DNA of 64,000 nucleotides, taken from contig NZ_JAJLQZ010000003.1 of assembly GCF_020991375.1 (NCBI RefSeq), forward strand, positions 186,001 through 250,000. Reading direction: 5' to 3'. The notes beneath the pieces were generated by a model. That model made no database searches and was not told where the DNA came from. It saw only the letters and a program-made list of their open reading frames with translations. Source of the stretch: Glycomyces amatae (lineage in GTDB: Bacteria; Actinomycetota; Actinomycetes; Mycobacteriales; Micromonosporaceae). Shown one piece after another: positions 51,389-59,934 of this stretch. Every line of letters begins with the position of its first letter. Position 1 is the stretch's first letter. A program made the position numbers and the translations under genes.

Positions 51389-54031
51389 TCAGCGCCGGCG
51401 CCAGTACAGGTGGTACGGCTCGCGGTTCCCGAGGTGGAAGGGCGCGAAGGTGTAGCCGTCGGCGGTGAAGTGGAGCGGTTCGCCGGTGGGTTCGAACGCC
51501 TCCAGGTCGTCGCCGACGGCGAGGTCGACGAGGCCGGTGGCGAGGTCGTCGCCCACGGCCTCGTGCCGGAGGGCGAGCAGGGTCGGTCCGCAGTAGACGG
51601 ATTGGATTCCGGGGTCGTCCAGGGCCGCTTCGGTGTGGAGGCGCAGCGGCATGGCGACGTCGACCTTGTCGCCGCCGCGCCACTGGCGCTCGATCACCGC
51701 GTAGGCGCCGGGAGCGGCGTCCACGTCCTGCTCGCGGCCGTTGACCTCGACGCGGAACTCCTCGGCCCAGGTGGGGACGCGGAGTTTCAGGGCGAAGCGG
51801 GCGCGGCGGCGGGCGCGCACCTTCAGGCGGGTCGCGCCCTCGAACGGGTAGTCGGTGGTCTGCTCGACGGTGACCCCGCGCTCGGACCAGTCCAATGTGG
51901 AGTGAATGTAGAGGTTGACGTGGAGCGATTCGCCGTCGGCGGCGGCGAAGTACACCGAGTCCTGGTACTTGGTGTGGTTCTCCATGCCGGTGCCGCCGCA
52001 GCAGGTGCCGGTGTTGCCGTAGTCGCGCCACCGGCCGGGGCGCACGGGCGCGAAGTAGGTGACCTGGGGGTCCTCGGTGCTGCCGGCGTCGCGGCGCGAA
52101 CCGAGGACCTGGTTGTACAGGGCCCGCTCGTAGTACTCCATGTACTTCGGGTCGCCGGTGTGGAAGTACAGGTTCCGGGCGAGCTTGAGGAGGTTGTACA
52201 CGCAGCAGGTCTCGGCGTGGTTGGGGTCGTTCGGGTACTGCCACAGGGAACCGGCGATCACGCCGCGGGCGCGGAAGATCTCGCCGACGCCGGTGCCGCC
52301 GTGGGCGTAGGCGCGGTGGGGCACGACCATGTCCCAGAAGTTCGCGGCGGCCGTGAGGTACTGCTCCCCCGCTCCTTGCTCGTACATGCGCAGGTAGCCG
52401 GTGAACTGCGGGATGTGCTGGTTGGCGTGCTTGCCGTCGAGGAGGTCGGTGCCCGCGGCGGTGGCCTCCAGGAGCGCGGTGTTGTCGAACAGCCTCGCGG
52501 TCTCGAGGAACTCGGGCCGGTCGGGGTGGAGGGCGGCGAGGGCCGCGAGGGACTCGTTGACGCCGCCGTACTCGCCCGCGATGTAGATCGACCACATGCG
52601 GTCGCGGCGCTCGCGCGGCAGCCGCGAGAGCCGGGAGTGGATCCACTCGCCCATGCCGGTCGCGAGCTCCAGGGCCGTCTCGTTCCCGGCGAGGCGGTGG
52701 GCGTCCAGGAGCCCGGCCATGATCTTGTGGCAGGTGTAGTAGGGCGCCCAGATCCCGGCGTTGCCGCCGTACGTCGCGAACTCCTCGAGCCGCAGGAACT
52801 GGGTCTCGGGGTAGGCGGCGAGGAAGCCGGGGTGGCGGTCCTGGGGTCCGGCGAGGCGGGCGTCGCGCCCGTTCCCGGAGGCGTCGGCGCACACCGGGCC
52901 GGGCTCGTCGTCGAAGCGGTAGGCGGCGACGTCGCCTATGGCGCCGTCGCCGGCGGCGAGGGCCGCGACCGCGCCGGCGTCGAGCGCGGCGCTGAAGACG
53001 TGGCACTCGTCCACGTCGGCCTGGAGGTACTGGACGCTCCCTTGCGGGAACTGGCCGCGGCCGATCCAGTTGGCCGCGGTGGCGCCGAGGTCGGCGGGGG
53101 TGAGCGAGACCGGGCCGGAGGCCGCGGCCGCGCCGTCGACGTACAGGACCGCGGTGGCGCCGTCGAGGGTCACCGCGAGGTGGACCCACTCCCCGGTCGG
53201 CAGCGGCGCGGTCGCGGTGACGCGCTGCTCCTCCGCCGCGCCGCCGGTGGTGATGGCGAAGCGCGGGAACGGGTTCGCGTCGTCGGCCCGGATCGTGAGG
53301 CACAGGTGGCGGTCGGCGTCGGCGCCGAAGTCGAAGACCTTGACGCCGTTGGCGAGCGGCGCCGGGTCGGCGTTCGGGTCGGGGAGCCGCGAGCGGTCCG
53401 GGGCGCCGGGTCTGATCCAGAGGGCGACGGTGAGCGCGTCGAGCCCGTCGACGAGTCCGGCCGGGAGCGCGAGGTGCTCGGCGTGGCCCAGGGGCGAGCC
53501 GGTCAGGCGAACGGCGGTGCCGGTGCGGCCTTCGACGCGCGGCGCGGGTTCGGCGGCCGCGGCGGCGAACGCGTCGCGGCATTCGGCGAGCCCTGCGACG
53601 AGGTGGTCGAGTTTGCGCTTGTAGGCGCGGCGGCCGGTGCTCGCCCAGGCCTGGGCGAGCATGGTCAGGAAGTGGCCGCTGTAGTGGCCGCGCAGGTAGC
53701 CGGTGGCGTTGTCCCAGCTGCCGGGCGGGGTCGCGCCCTCGGGGTTGGGGAGCCCTGCGGCGGCGCGGAAGTTGCAGAGCATCCGGTCGGGACCGGCAAG
53801 TTCGCCGCGGTCGGCCTCGTAGCCGAGCGCGTAGTCCAGCATGCGGTCGCGTTTGGCGGTGAAGACCGAGTCGTCGAGGGTCACCTCGTCGAGGCCGAAG
53901 GGCCGGGCGGTCCAGGAGTCGGGCGCCCCCGGCGCGGCCGCGGCCGCGCCGGGGAGGAGGGCGGTGACGGCCGGGGCGGCGGTCGCCAAAGCGCCCAGTC
54001 GGAGTGCGGTTCTGCGGGTCAGATGGTTCAT
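51389..54031 (-). CDS. Secreted GH127-type glycosidase with inserted LamG domain
   Basis: Secreted enzyme of 880 aa. A Tat-type signal (RRTALRLGALATAAPAVTAL) opens the protein. The DUF1680 catalytic domain is split: WDNATGYLRGHYSGHFLTML at about residues 106-125, then, after an insertion, TCHKIMAGLLDAH, NHAETCCVYNLLKLARNLYF and YGNTGTCCGGTGMENHTKYQ. The Cys-rich motifs match the Zn-Cys active site of the GH127/GH146 clan. Residues about 165-390 are a concanavalin-like LamG domain (TVALWIRPGAPDRSRL, GEWVHLAVTLDGATAVLYVD). AGGAGG precedes the ATG, which overlaps the GH43 stop. It probably removes beta-L-arabinofuranose from extracellular glycans. Confidence 0.87.
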   Translation of the reverse strand: MNHLTRRTALRLGALATAAPAVTALLPGAAAAAPGAPDSWTARPFGLDEVTLDDSVFTAKRDRMLDYALGYEADRGELAGPDRMLCNFRAAAGLPNPEGATPPGSWDNATGYLRGHYSGHFLTMLAQAWASTGRRAYKRKLDHLVAGLAECRDAFAAAAAEPAPRVEGRTGTAVRLTGSPLGHAEHLALPAGLVDGLDALTVALWIRPGAPDRSRLPDPNADPAPLANGVKVFDFGADADRHLCLTIRADDANPFPRFAITTGGAAEEQRVTATAPLPTGEWVHLAVTLDGATAVLYVDGAAAASGPVSLTPADLGATAANWIGRGQFPQGSVQYLQADVDECHVFSAALDAGAVAALAAGDGAIGDVAAYRFDDEPGPVCADASGNGRDARLAGPQDRHPGFLAAYPETQFLRLEEFATYGGNAGIWAPYYTCHKIMAGLLDAHRLAGNETALELATGMGEWIHSRLSRLPRERRDRMWSIYIAGEYGGVNESLAALAALHPDRPEFLETARLFDNTALLEATAAGTDLLDGKHANQHIPQFTGYLRMYEQGAGEQYLTAAANFWDMVVPHRAYAHGGTGVGEIFRARGVIAGSLWQYPNDPNHAETCCVYNLLKLARNLYFHTGDPKYMEYYERALYNQVLGSRRDAGSTEDPQVTYFAPVRPGRWRDYGNTGTCCGGTGMENHTKYQDSVYFAAADGESLHVNLYIHSTLDWSERGVTVEQTTDYPFEGATRLKVRARRRARFALKLRVPTWAEEFRVEVNGREQDVDAAPGAYAVIERQWRGGDKVDVAMPLRLHTEAALDDPGIQSVYCGPTLLALRHEAVGDDLATGLVDLAVGDDLEAFEPTGEPLHFTADGYTFAPFHLGNREPYHLYWRRR

Positions 54032-55530
54032 GAGGCGCCTCCTGCGGTCTGGACCACCTGCTGCATGGTCCCGTCGGCGTTGAAGTGGAGTTCGTCGATG
54101 GCGACCGAGCGGCGGAAGTTCCCGCCGCCGGGGGCGTCGGCGGTGTGGTAGACCATCCACCACTGGCCGTCGAACTGCTCGATCGCCGGGTGGTTGGTGG
54201 TCGAGGTGACCTGGCCGAGCACGACCCCGCGGTGGGTCCAGGGTCCGGCCGGGCTCGAGGCCGTGGCGTACCGGATGCAGGCGTAGGCCGAGTCGGTGAC
54301 GCAGCCGGAGCCGCCGTTGGAGGCGTACGCCATGTAGTAGGTGCCGTCGCGTTCGAACATCCAGGGGGCCTCCCAGAAGTCGGTGAGGCCCTGCGGGGTC
54401 GTGACCGCGCCCGCGAGCGAGGTCATGTCCTGGTTCAGCCGCACCATGCGCGGCTGCCAGTAGGAGCCCCAGTACATGTAGATCCGGCCGTCGTCGTCGA
54501 TGAAGACGGTCGGGTCGATGTTGAGCGCCGAGGAGTTCGGCGTCGAGTCGGCGATGAGCGGGGCCCCGATGGCGTCCTCGTAGGGGCCCAGGGGGTCGTC
54601 GGCGACGGCGACGCCGATGTTCATCCAGCCGTTGTCGGTGGCGCCATCCACGGAGACGAACCAGTAGTAGCGCCCGTCCGGCCCCTGCTCCACTTCGGAG
54701 GCCCAGGCGTTCGCGCCGGCCCAGTCGAACACGTCGAGGGAGAGGACGGCGCCGTGGGCCTCCCAGGCGTCGGGGTCGTTGTCGGGCGCGGTGGAGGAGA
54801 AGGCGTGCCACTCGTCCATCACGAACCCCTGCTGGCCCGGTGCGGCCTCGTCGCGGCCGGTGAAGACGTACATGGTGTCGTCCGCGACCAGGGTCGCCGG
54901 GTCGGCCGTGTAGATGTCGGTGACGATCGGGTTGCCCGACTGGGAGCCGGAACCGGAGCCGTGGACCCGCCATTCGAGGACGCCGACCGAGGCGGCGCCG
55001 CTCTGGAGGACCGCGCGGACCGCGGTGGTGGTGACCGGGTCGAAGGACACGGTGTTGAAGCGGTTCGCGGCGGTGCCGTAGGCGCCGTCGGCGCTCATGG
55101 GCGTCCAGGTGGAGCCCGCGAGGTACTGGAGGCTCCAGCCCGCCGGGACGCGGACCCCGTCGGGTCCGCCGTCGTAGGAGTCGTCGAAGAAGTAGATGTC
55201 CGAAGAGGACACCGTGACGGGCCGGCTCCAGGACAGCTGGACCCACTGCTCGCCGGTCTCGGGCCAGGTGCCCCAGCGCGGGTTGGCGGTGTCGTTCGAG
55301 CCGGGCGGGGCGATGCCGTCGTTGATCGCGGACACGGTCTCCCAGGAGGAGGTGTAGGAGGCGCTGGGGGTCGCCGAGAGGGCGAGGTTCGCGGTCTGGG
55401 CCTGCGCGGGGACGGCGGCCTGGAGGGTCCAGGCGAGGGCCGCGGCCAGGGCGAGGCCGAAGGCCTGCCGCAGCCGTTTTGCGCTCAGTCGTCTCGTACT
55501 CGGCCGTCTCGGGTGCTTGATGGTCTGCAT
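54028..55530 (-). CDS. Secreted GH43 glycosidase with N-terminal discoidin module
   Basis: Secreted enzyme of 500 aa. The signal peptide ends near VPAQAQTA. A discoidin/CBM32-like module (about residues 46-190) carries RWGTWPETGEQWVQLSWSRP. The GH43 five-bladed propeller follows with DIYTADPATLVADDTMYVF (catalytic base Asp), NIDPTVFIDDDGRIYMYWGS and FWEAPWMFERDGTYYMAYAS (acid Glu). GH43 enzymes are arabinofuranosidases, arabinanases, xylosidases or galactosidases. AAGGAG precedes the ATG. It lies 25 bp downstream of the large MGH1-type gene and shares a nearly identical discoidin module with it. Confidence 0.9.
   Translation of the reverse strand: MQTIKHPRRPSTRRLSAKRLRQAFGLALAAALAWTLQAAVPAQAQTANLALSATPSASYTSSWETVSAINDGIAPPGSNDTANPRWGTWPETGEQWVQLSWSRPVTVSSSDIYFFDDSYDGGPDGVRVPAGWSLQYLAGSTWTPMSADGAYGTAANRFNTVSFDPVTTTAVRAVLQSGAASVGVLEWRVHGSGSGSQSGNPIVTDIYTADPATLVADDTMYVFTGRDEAAPGQQGFVMDEWHAFSSTAPDNDPDAWEAHGAVLSLDVFDWAGANAWASEVEQGPDGRYYWFVSVDGATDNGWMNIGVAVADDPLGPYEDAIGAPLIADSTPNSSALNIDPTVFIDDDGRIYMYWGSYWQPRMVRLNQDMTSLAGAVTTPQGLTDFWEAPWMFERDGTYYMAYASNGGSGCVTDSAYACIRYATASSPAGPWTHRGVVLGQVTSTTNHPAIEQFDGQWWMVYHTADAPGGGNFRRSVAIDELHFNADGTMQQVVQTAGGAS
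55235..55286 (-). repeat. 52-bp exact repeat, copy 1 (discoidin module of GH43)
   Basis: Identical to 56295-56346. It encodes the RWGTWPETGEQWVQL part of the discoidin module. Exact identity at DNA level inside otherwise diverged modules suggests recent duplication or gene conversion. Confidence 0.85.
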
Positions 55531-55555
55531 GGCTGACTCCTTGTGCCGGTGGGAG

Positions 55556-58500
55556 TTACGCGATGACGGTGACGACGGCTTCGGCGGCGAGCACGGTGCC
55601 CGCCACGGTGCCGCGGACGGTGAAGGTCCCCGGTTCGGCGTAGGCCGAGGGGTCGATGTCCTCCCAGGTGACGGCGGTGGTGACGTTGTCCTTGGAGCCG
55701 TCGTTGTAGACGGCGGTGACCGTGTCCGGGAGGGAGGGCGCGGTGCCCGCGGGAGTGGTGACGGCCTCGGACTCCAGGGCGGTGACCTCCACCTGGTCGT
55801 GGAGTCTGACGTGGACGGTGGCGTGGGCCGGGAGGGCGAGGCCGGTCACGAGCCCGCCGACCTCGACCGCGGTGGCGGGCTCGGCCACGTCGTCCTCGGT
55901 GAGCGGGCCCCACACGACCGGGAGGTCGAGCCGCGAGCCGTCGGCGTACACGCAGGTGACCGTAGGCGGCAGGTCCGGCACGGTCCCGGCGGTGGTGGGC
56001 TGGTGGACGGCCCGGACGCTCTCGGGCGCTTCGGCGAAGGCCTTCCACTCCAGGACGCCGACGCTGGCGCCGCCGCTCTGGAGGACGGCCCGCAGCGCGG
56101 TGGTGGTGACGGGGTCGAACGCGACCTCGTTGTACCGGTCGGTCCCGGTCCCGTACGCGCCCTGGGCGTCGACGTCGGTCCACTGGTCGCCGTCGCGGTA
56201 CTGGAGCTTCCAGGAGGCGGGGGCGAGCACGCCGCCGCCGTCGTCGAAGAAGTACATGTCGGAGGCGTTCAGGCGGACGGGCGTGTCCCATTCGAGCTGG
56301 ACCCACTGCTCGCCGGTCTCGGGCCAGGTGCCCCAGCGCGGGTTGGTCCCGTCGTTGGAGCGCGGTGGATCGATGCCGTCGTTGACGGCGGCGGCGTTCT
56401 CCCACGGGGAGGTGTAGGAGGCGGTGGCGGTGGCGGAGAGGGCCGCGTTGGCGCGGTCGTCGGGCGCGGCGACCTCGACCTCCACGGTGGACTCGGCGTC
56501 GGCCGCGCCGTCGGACGCCGCGAGCCGGAGCGTGTACGCGCCCGGTTCGGTGAACGTGGCGACGGTGCCGGAGGCGGACGGATCGGCGAAGACGACGTCG
56601 CCGGGGCCGTCCACGGCCGTCCACTGCGCGGTGAGATCGCCGTCCAGAGGCAGGCCGTCGTCCTTGACGGTGCCGGTGAGCAGCGCCTGCATGGGTTGGC
56701 GGAAGGCGAGGTCCTGGCGCGCCAGGGCGTAGGGGGCGGTGTTGTCCGGCGGGTCGGCGTCGTGGCCGGTGCGCCGGACCTGGACCTCCTTGAGGCCCGT
56801 GGCGTGGCCGTCCCGGTGGTCGAGGAGGATCCGGACGCGGTCGGTCTCGACCTCGGGGAACTGGACGAGGTTGTAGTTGGCCTGGGGCACCGCGGGGGTC
56901 TTGGCCTGGTCCGGGACGGTGACCCAGTCGGTGCCGTCGTGGTACTGGACCTGGTAGACCGCCGGTTCGGCCAGGCCCGTGGGCGAGCGGTCGCGGTAGA
57001 AGTAGAGGCGGACCTCGTCCACTTCGGCGGTGTCGCCGAGATCGACCTCGTACCAGTCGGTCTCGTCGCCGGACCCGTCGCTGCTCCAGACGGGGTCGCT
57101 CCAGGTGGCGCCGTCGACGGCGGCCGCGGGGTCGGTGCCGTCGGCGGTGGACGAGGCGGTGGCGGGCCGTCCTTCGGCGAGGTTCCCGGCGTCGCCGAGG
57201 AGGTCGGCGCCGGCCTTGGCGAAGACGTCCACGACGCGGCCGTCGAGGGCGACGTCCTCGGGGGCCGAGAGGTGCTTCATCTTGTGGGACTTGAGGGTCC
57301 GGCCGCCTTCGGCGAGCTCGACCTTGCCGGTGTCGGGGTCCCAGACGGCCGGGACGAGGCTGTCGAGGGTGAAGGCGCGCTTCCCGTCGATGTGGACGGA
57401 GTAGCCCTCGGGGACGCCGGGGTAGTGGTCGGTGCCGTCGCCCGGCTCGTCCCAGGTGATGGTGAGGTCGGCGTCGCGGTAGCGGAGGTCGTTGACGGTG
57501 AAGTGGTCCCAGCCGATGTCGATCGGCGAGAGCTCGATCTTGTCGTCGGTGCGGGGGCGCAGGCCCGCGACGTCCTCCACATAGGTCCAGATGCTGGAGC
57601 CGAGGGTGGTGTGGTGGATCCAGGACCGGTAGTCGATGGTCTCGGTGCCGGGGTTCCAGTCCGCCCAGAACTCGTTCGAGTCGGGCCAGGCGGTGTCGCC
57701 GCCGATGTAGGTGGACCAGGCGTTCCAGTAGAGGAGCCGCTTGTAGTCCTCGGTGGTGATCGCGTCCGAGTCGTAGTCGCGCAGGACCGAGGAGAAGAGC
57801 CTGAACTGGACGGTGGAGTTGATCTGGGAGAAGTTGTTGGAGCCGGGGTTGCCCTGCTCGGCGGCTTCGGCCTTGTCGGCCTGGTTGGCGGTGTAGAAGG
57901 GGAAGACCGGGTACTCGGACGGGTCGCCGAACAGGCGCAGCGCGTCGGTGTAGGGCTCCTCGTTCGGGACGGCGCCGACGGAGAACGGGTAGTAGTTGTT
58001 GATCTCCTTCCACGGCACGTGGTCGCCGGAGTCGACGTGGACGTGCTCGAACAGCCCGGTGTCGGGGTTCCAGAGGACGTCGGTGATGGCGTCCCGGATG
58101 GTCTGGGCGAGCTCGCGCATCTCTTCGGCCTTGGCCGTGTTCCCGGCGAGCTCGTACGCCTCGGCGGCGGCCAGGGCGCCCGAGTACTGGTAGGCGGACT
58201 CGGCGCGGTCGAGGGCGCCGTCCCTCCAGTGGAAGGACACGGCGTCGGCGTCGTTGCCGGTCATGGCACCCCAGTCGTACTCGATGAGGCCGTTGCCGTT
58301 GGAGTCGAAGGTCTCCAGCTGGCCCCGGACGTCGCCCTCGGCGTAGCGGGCGAGGTTCTCGGCGATGTCAGTGGGCCCGCCGTGGACCTGGTAGGAGCGC
58401 CAGGCGGCCTCGGCGATGTACTGGGCGTAGGAGTTGGACCAGTTCTCGGGGTCGCCGGGGTTGTCCATGAAGCGGCCGCCGCCGGAGGACTCGCCGGTCG

Positions 58501-59653
58501 AGACCCAGGGCCCGTAGGAGTAGGCGGGGTCCCTCAGGTACTTCAGGTCGTCGATGAACATCGGGACGGTGAGGGCGATGGCGTTGTTGTAGCCGGTGAC
58601 GCCCTCGATGGAGGTGGGGAACTGGAAGTCGTTGCCGGGGATGTCCGCGTCGAGGTAGTTGTAGCGCATCAGCCACCAGCGGTAGTAGACGAACTTCTCG
58701 TGGGCCTCGTCGGGGAAGTCCATGTAGGGGAGGTTGTCGGCCCACCACTGGTTGTAGGTCTGCACGTGCTCGGCGAAGGCGTCGGCGGGGTCGGCGGCGC
58801 GGTAGCGGTCGTACTCGGTGCGCGAGGCGGGGATCTCGTCGGCGACCATGCCGAGCTGGACCTTGACGGTGGCCGATTCGCCTCGGGCGAGTTGGAGTTC
58901 GCCGGTGAGGGCGCCGCCGGCGCCGTTTTCTACAGCGGGGGTGAGGCCGGTGCCGGAGAGGCGCGGGAAGACGGTGGTGAGGCGCTCGCCGCGGGAGTTC
59001 TGGACGTCGAGGACGCCGGTGAGCTCGTCCCCTTCGGCCCGCCAGGCGAAGTCGGACTCGACGCGCAGCGGGACCGCCGCGGCGGGGCCGTCGTTGCGGA
59101 CGGTGACGTTGGCGACGGCGGTGTTCTCGTGGGTGATGAACTTCTGGACCTCGGCGGTGAGGTCGCCGCTCTCGTGGACGCTGCTCCAGTGGCTGGGGGT
59201 CTGGCGGCGCTCGTCGACGACCTCGGTGAAGCCGCCGTCGCCGATGTCCACGGTGAACCCGTCGGTGTTGGAGGCGCGGTCGAAGTAGGGGTCGTAGTAG
59301 GCGAACTGGCCGCCGAAGCCGATCACGTCGGGGTCGTGGACGCGCATGAGGACGGCCCGGCCGCGGGTCATGAGCCACTGGTCGCCGGCGGGGTCGGCGC
59401 CCTCGCGGGCGAGGAGGCGGTCCATCCAGAAGTCGGTGCCGTCGGCCTCGGCCTCGAACATGGCCGGCATCATGCCGTCGAGGTCGTAGGGGACGGGCTC
59501 CGGAGGGACGGCGTCGCCGCCGGTGAACTCGGGGTAGCCGATGGTCTGCTGGGCCGCGGCGGGGCCGGCCTGGACGGTGAGGGCGCCGGCGAGTCCGGCG
59601 ATGAGAGCGATAACAGCGGCGAGGAGCCGGGTGGCCGGGGGGCGTTGCGACAT
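55556..59653 (-). CDS. Large secreted multidomain glycosidase (MGH1-like barrel, discoidin, Ig-like)
   Basis: Secreted protein of 1365 aa. Signal peptide AAVIALIAGLAGALTVQA, cut near residue 34. An N-terminal beta domain (about residues 40-290) precedes an alpha/alpha barrel (about 300-770) of the MGH1/GH63-like type, with VYYRWWLMRYNYLDADIPGN, WSNSYAQYIAEAAWRSYQVH and GLIEYDWGAMTGND. Discoidin module 1 is near residues 815-965, a PKD/REJ-like module near 985-1080, discoidin module 2 near 1085-1215, and two bacterial Ig-like modules end the protein. GGAGG is 6 nt before the ATG. It is the first gene of the LacI-controlled operon. Substrate is inferred from neighbours as an arabinose-rich glycan. 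Confidence 0.82.
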   Translation of the reverse strand: MSQRPPATRLLAAVIALIAGLAGALTVQAGPAAAQQTIGYPEFTGGDAVPPEPVPYDLDGMMPAMFEAEADGTDFWMDRLLAREGADPAGDQWLMTRGRAVLMRVHDPDVIGFGGQFAYYDPYFDRASNTDGFTVDIGDGGFTEVVDERRQTPSHWSSVHESGDLTAEVQKFITHENTAVANVTVRNDGPAAAVPLRVESDFAWRAEGDELTGVLDVQNSRGERLTTVFPRLSGTGLTPAVENGAGGALTGELQLARGESATVKVQLGMVADEIPASRTEYDRYRAADPADAFAEHVQTYNQWWADNLPYMDFPDEAHEKFVYYRWWLMRYNYLDADIPGNDFQFPTSIEGVTGYNNAIALTVPMFIDDLKYLRDPAYSYGPWVSTGESSGGGRFMDNPGDPENWSNSYAQYIAEAAWRSYQVHGGPTDIAENLARYAEGDVRGQLETFDSNGNGLIEYDWGAMTGNDADAVSFHWRDGALDRAESAYQYSGALAAAEAYELAGNTAKAEEMRELAQTIRDAITDVLWNPDTGLFEHVHVDSGDHVPWKEINNYYPFSVGAVPNEEPYTDALRLFGDPSEYPVFPFYTANQADKAEAAEQGNPGSNNFSQINSTVQFRLFSSVLRDYDSDAITTEDYKRLLYWNAWSTYIGGDTAWPDSNEFWADWNPGTETIDYRSWIHHTTLGSSIWTYVEDVAGLRPRTDDKIELSPIDIGWDHFTVNDLRYRDADLTITWDEPGDGTDHYPGVPEGYSVHIDGKRAFTLDSLVPAVWDPDTGKVELAEGGRTLKSHKMKHLSAPEDVALDGRVVDVFAKAGADLLGDAGNLAEGRPATASSTADGTDPAAAVDGATWSDPVWSSDGSGDETDWYEVDLGDTAEVDEVRLYFYRDRSPTGLAEPAVYQVQYHDGTDWVTVPDQAKTPAVPQANYNLVQFPEVETDRVRILLDHRDGHATGLKEVQVRRTGHDADPPDNTAPYALARQDLAFRQPMQALLTGTVKDDGLPLDGDLTAQWTAVDGPGDVVFADPSASGTVATFTEPGAYTLRLAASDGAADAESTVEVEVAAPDDRANAALSATATASYTSPWENAAAVNDGIDPPRSNDGTNPRWGTWPETGEQWVQLEWDTPVRLNASDMYFFDDGGGVLAPASWKLQYRDGDQWTDVDAQGAYGTGTDRYNEVAFDPVTTTALRAVLQSGGASVGVLEWKAFAEAPESVRAVHQPTTAGTVPDLPPTVTCVYADGSRLDLPVVWGPLTEDDVAEPATAVEVGGLVTGLALPAHATVHVRLHDQVEVTALESEAVTTPAGTAPSLPDTVTAVYNDGSKDNVTTAVTWEDIDPSAYAEPGTFTVRGTVAGTVLAAEAVVTVIA
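56295..56346 (-). repeat. 52-bp exact repeat, copy 2 (discoidin module of MGH1 protein)
   Basis: Second copy, 1060 bp from the first, in the same orientation and in the same position of the second discoidin module of the neighbouring gene. Confidence 0.85.
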
Positions 59654-59706
59654 TGCGAGCCTCCGAGTGGTTCGGTGCGCGGGGGTGCGCCGAGGTGCCG
59701 AAAGCG

Positions 59707-59724
59707 ACCGAAAACCTTTTCGGT
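59707..59724. promoter_or_regulatory. Perfect LacI-type operator
   Basis: ACCGAAAACCTTTTCGGT is a perfect 18-bp inverted repeat. It lies between the divergent lacI-type gene and the glycosidase operon and about 10-27 nt after the predicted operon start point, where bound repressor would block transcription. Further CCGAAA half-sites are nearby. Confidence 0.8.
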
Positions 59725-59740
59725 ACGTTCGTCGCCAACG

Positions 59741-59770
59741 ATGCTAGAGGTCGTGGCCACGCGCTGTCAA
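59741..59770 (-). promoter_or_regulatory. Consensus promoter of the glycosidase operon
   Basis: On the minus strand TTGACA (59770-59765) and TAGCAT (59746-59741) are 18 nt apart, close to the vegetative sigma factor consensus. Transcription would run into the operator and then the MGH1-type gene. Confidence 0.7.
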
Positions 59771-59934
59771 TGCATCGAACACAGTCAATTCTTAGCAGGT
59801 CTCGGAGCTGCGGTGCCGTCGACCGAAAGTCGGTGCGGCGGTGTTTCCGCCCGTGGACTACAGTCGGATCCCAACGCACCGAAACGACCCCCGGCGACGA
59901 TCCGAAAGCATCGGCGCCGACGAAGGAGGACGAC

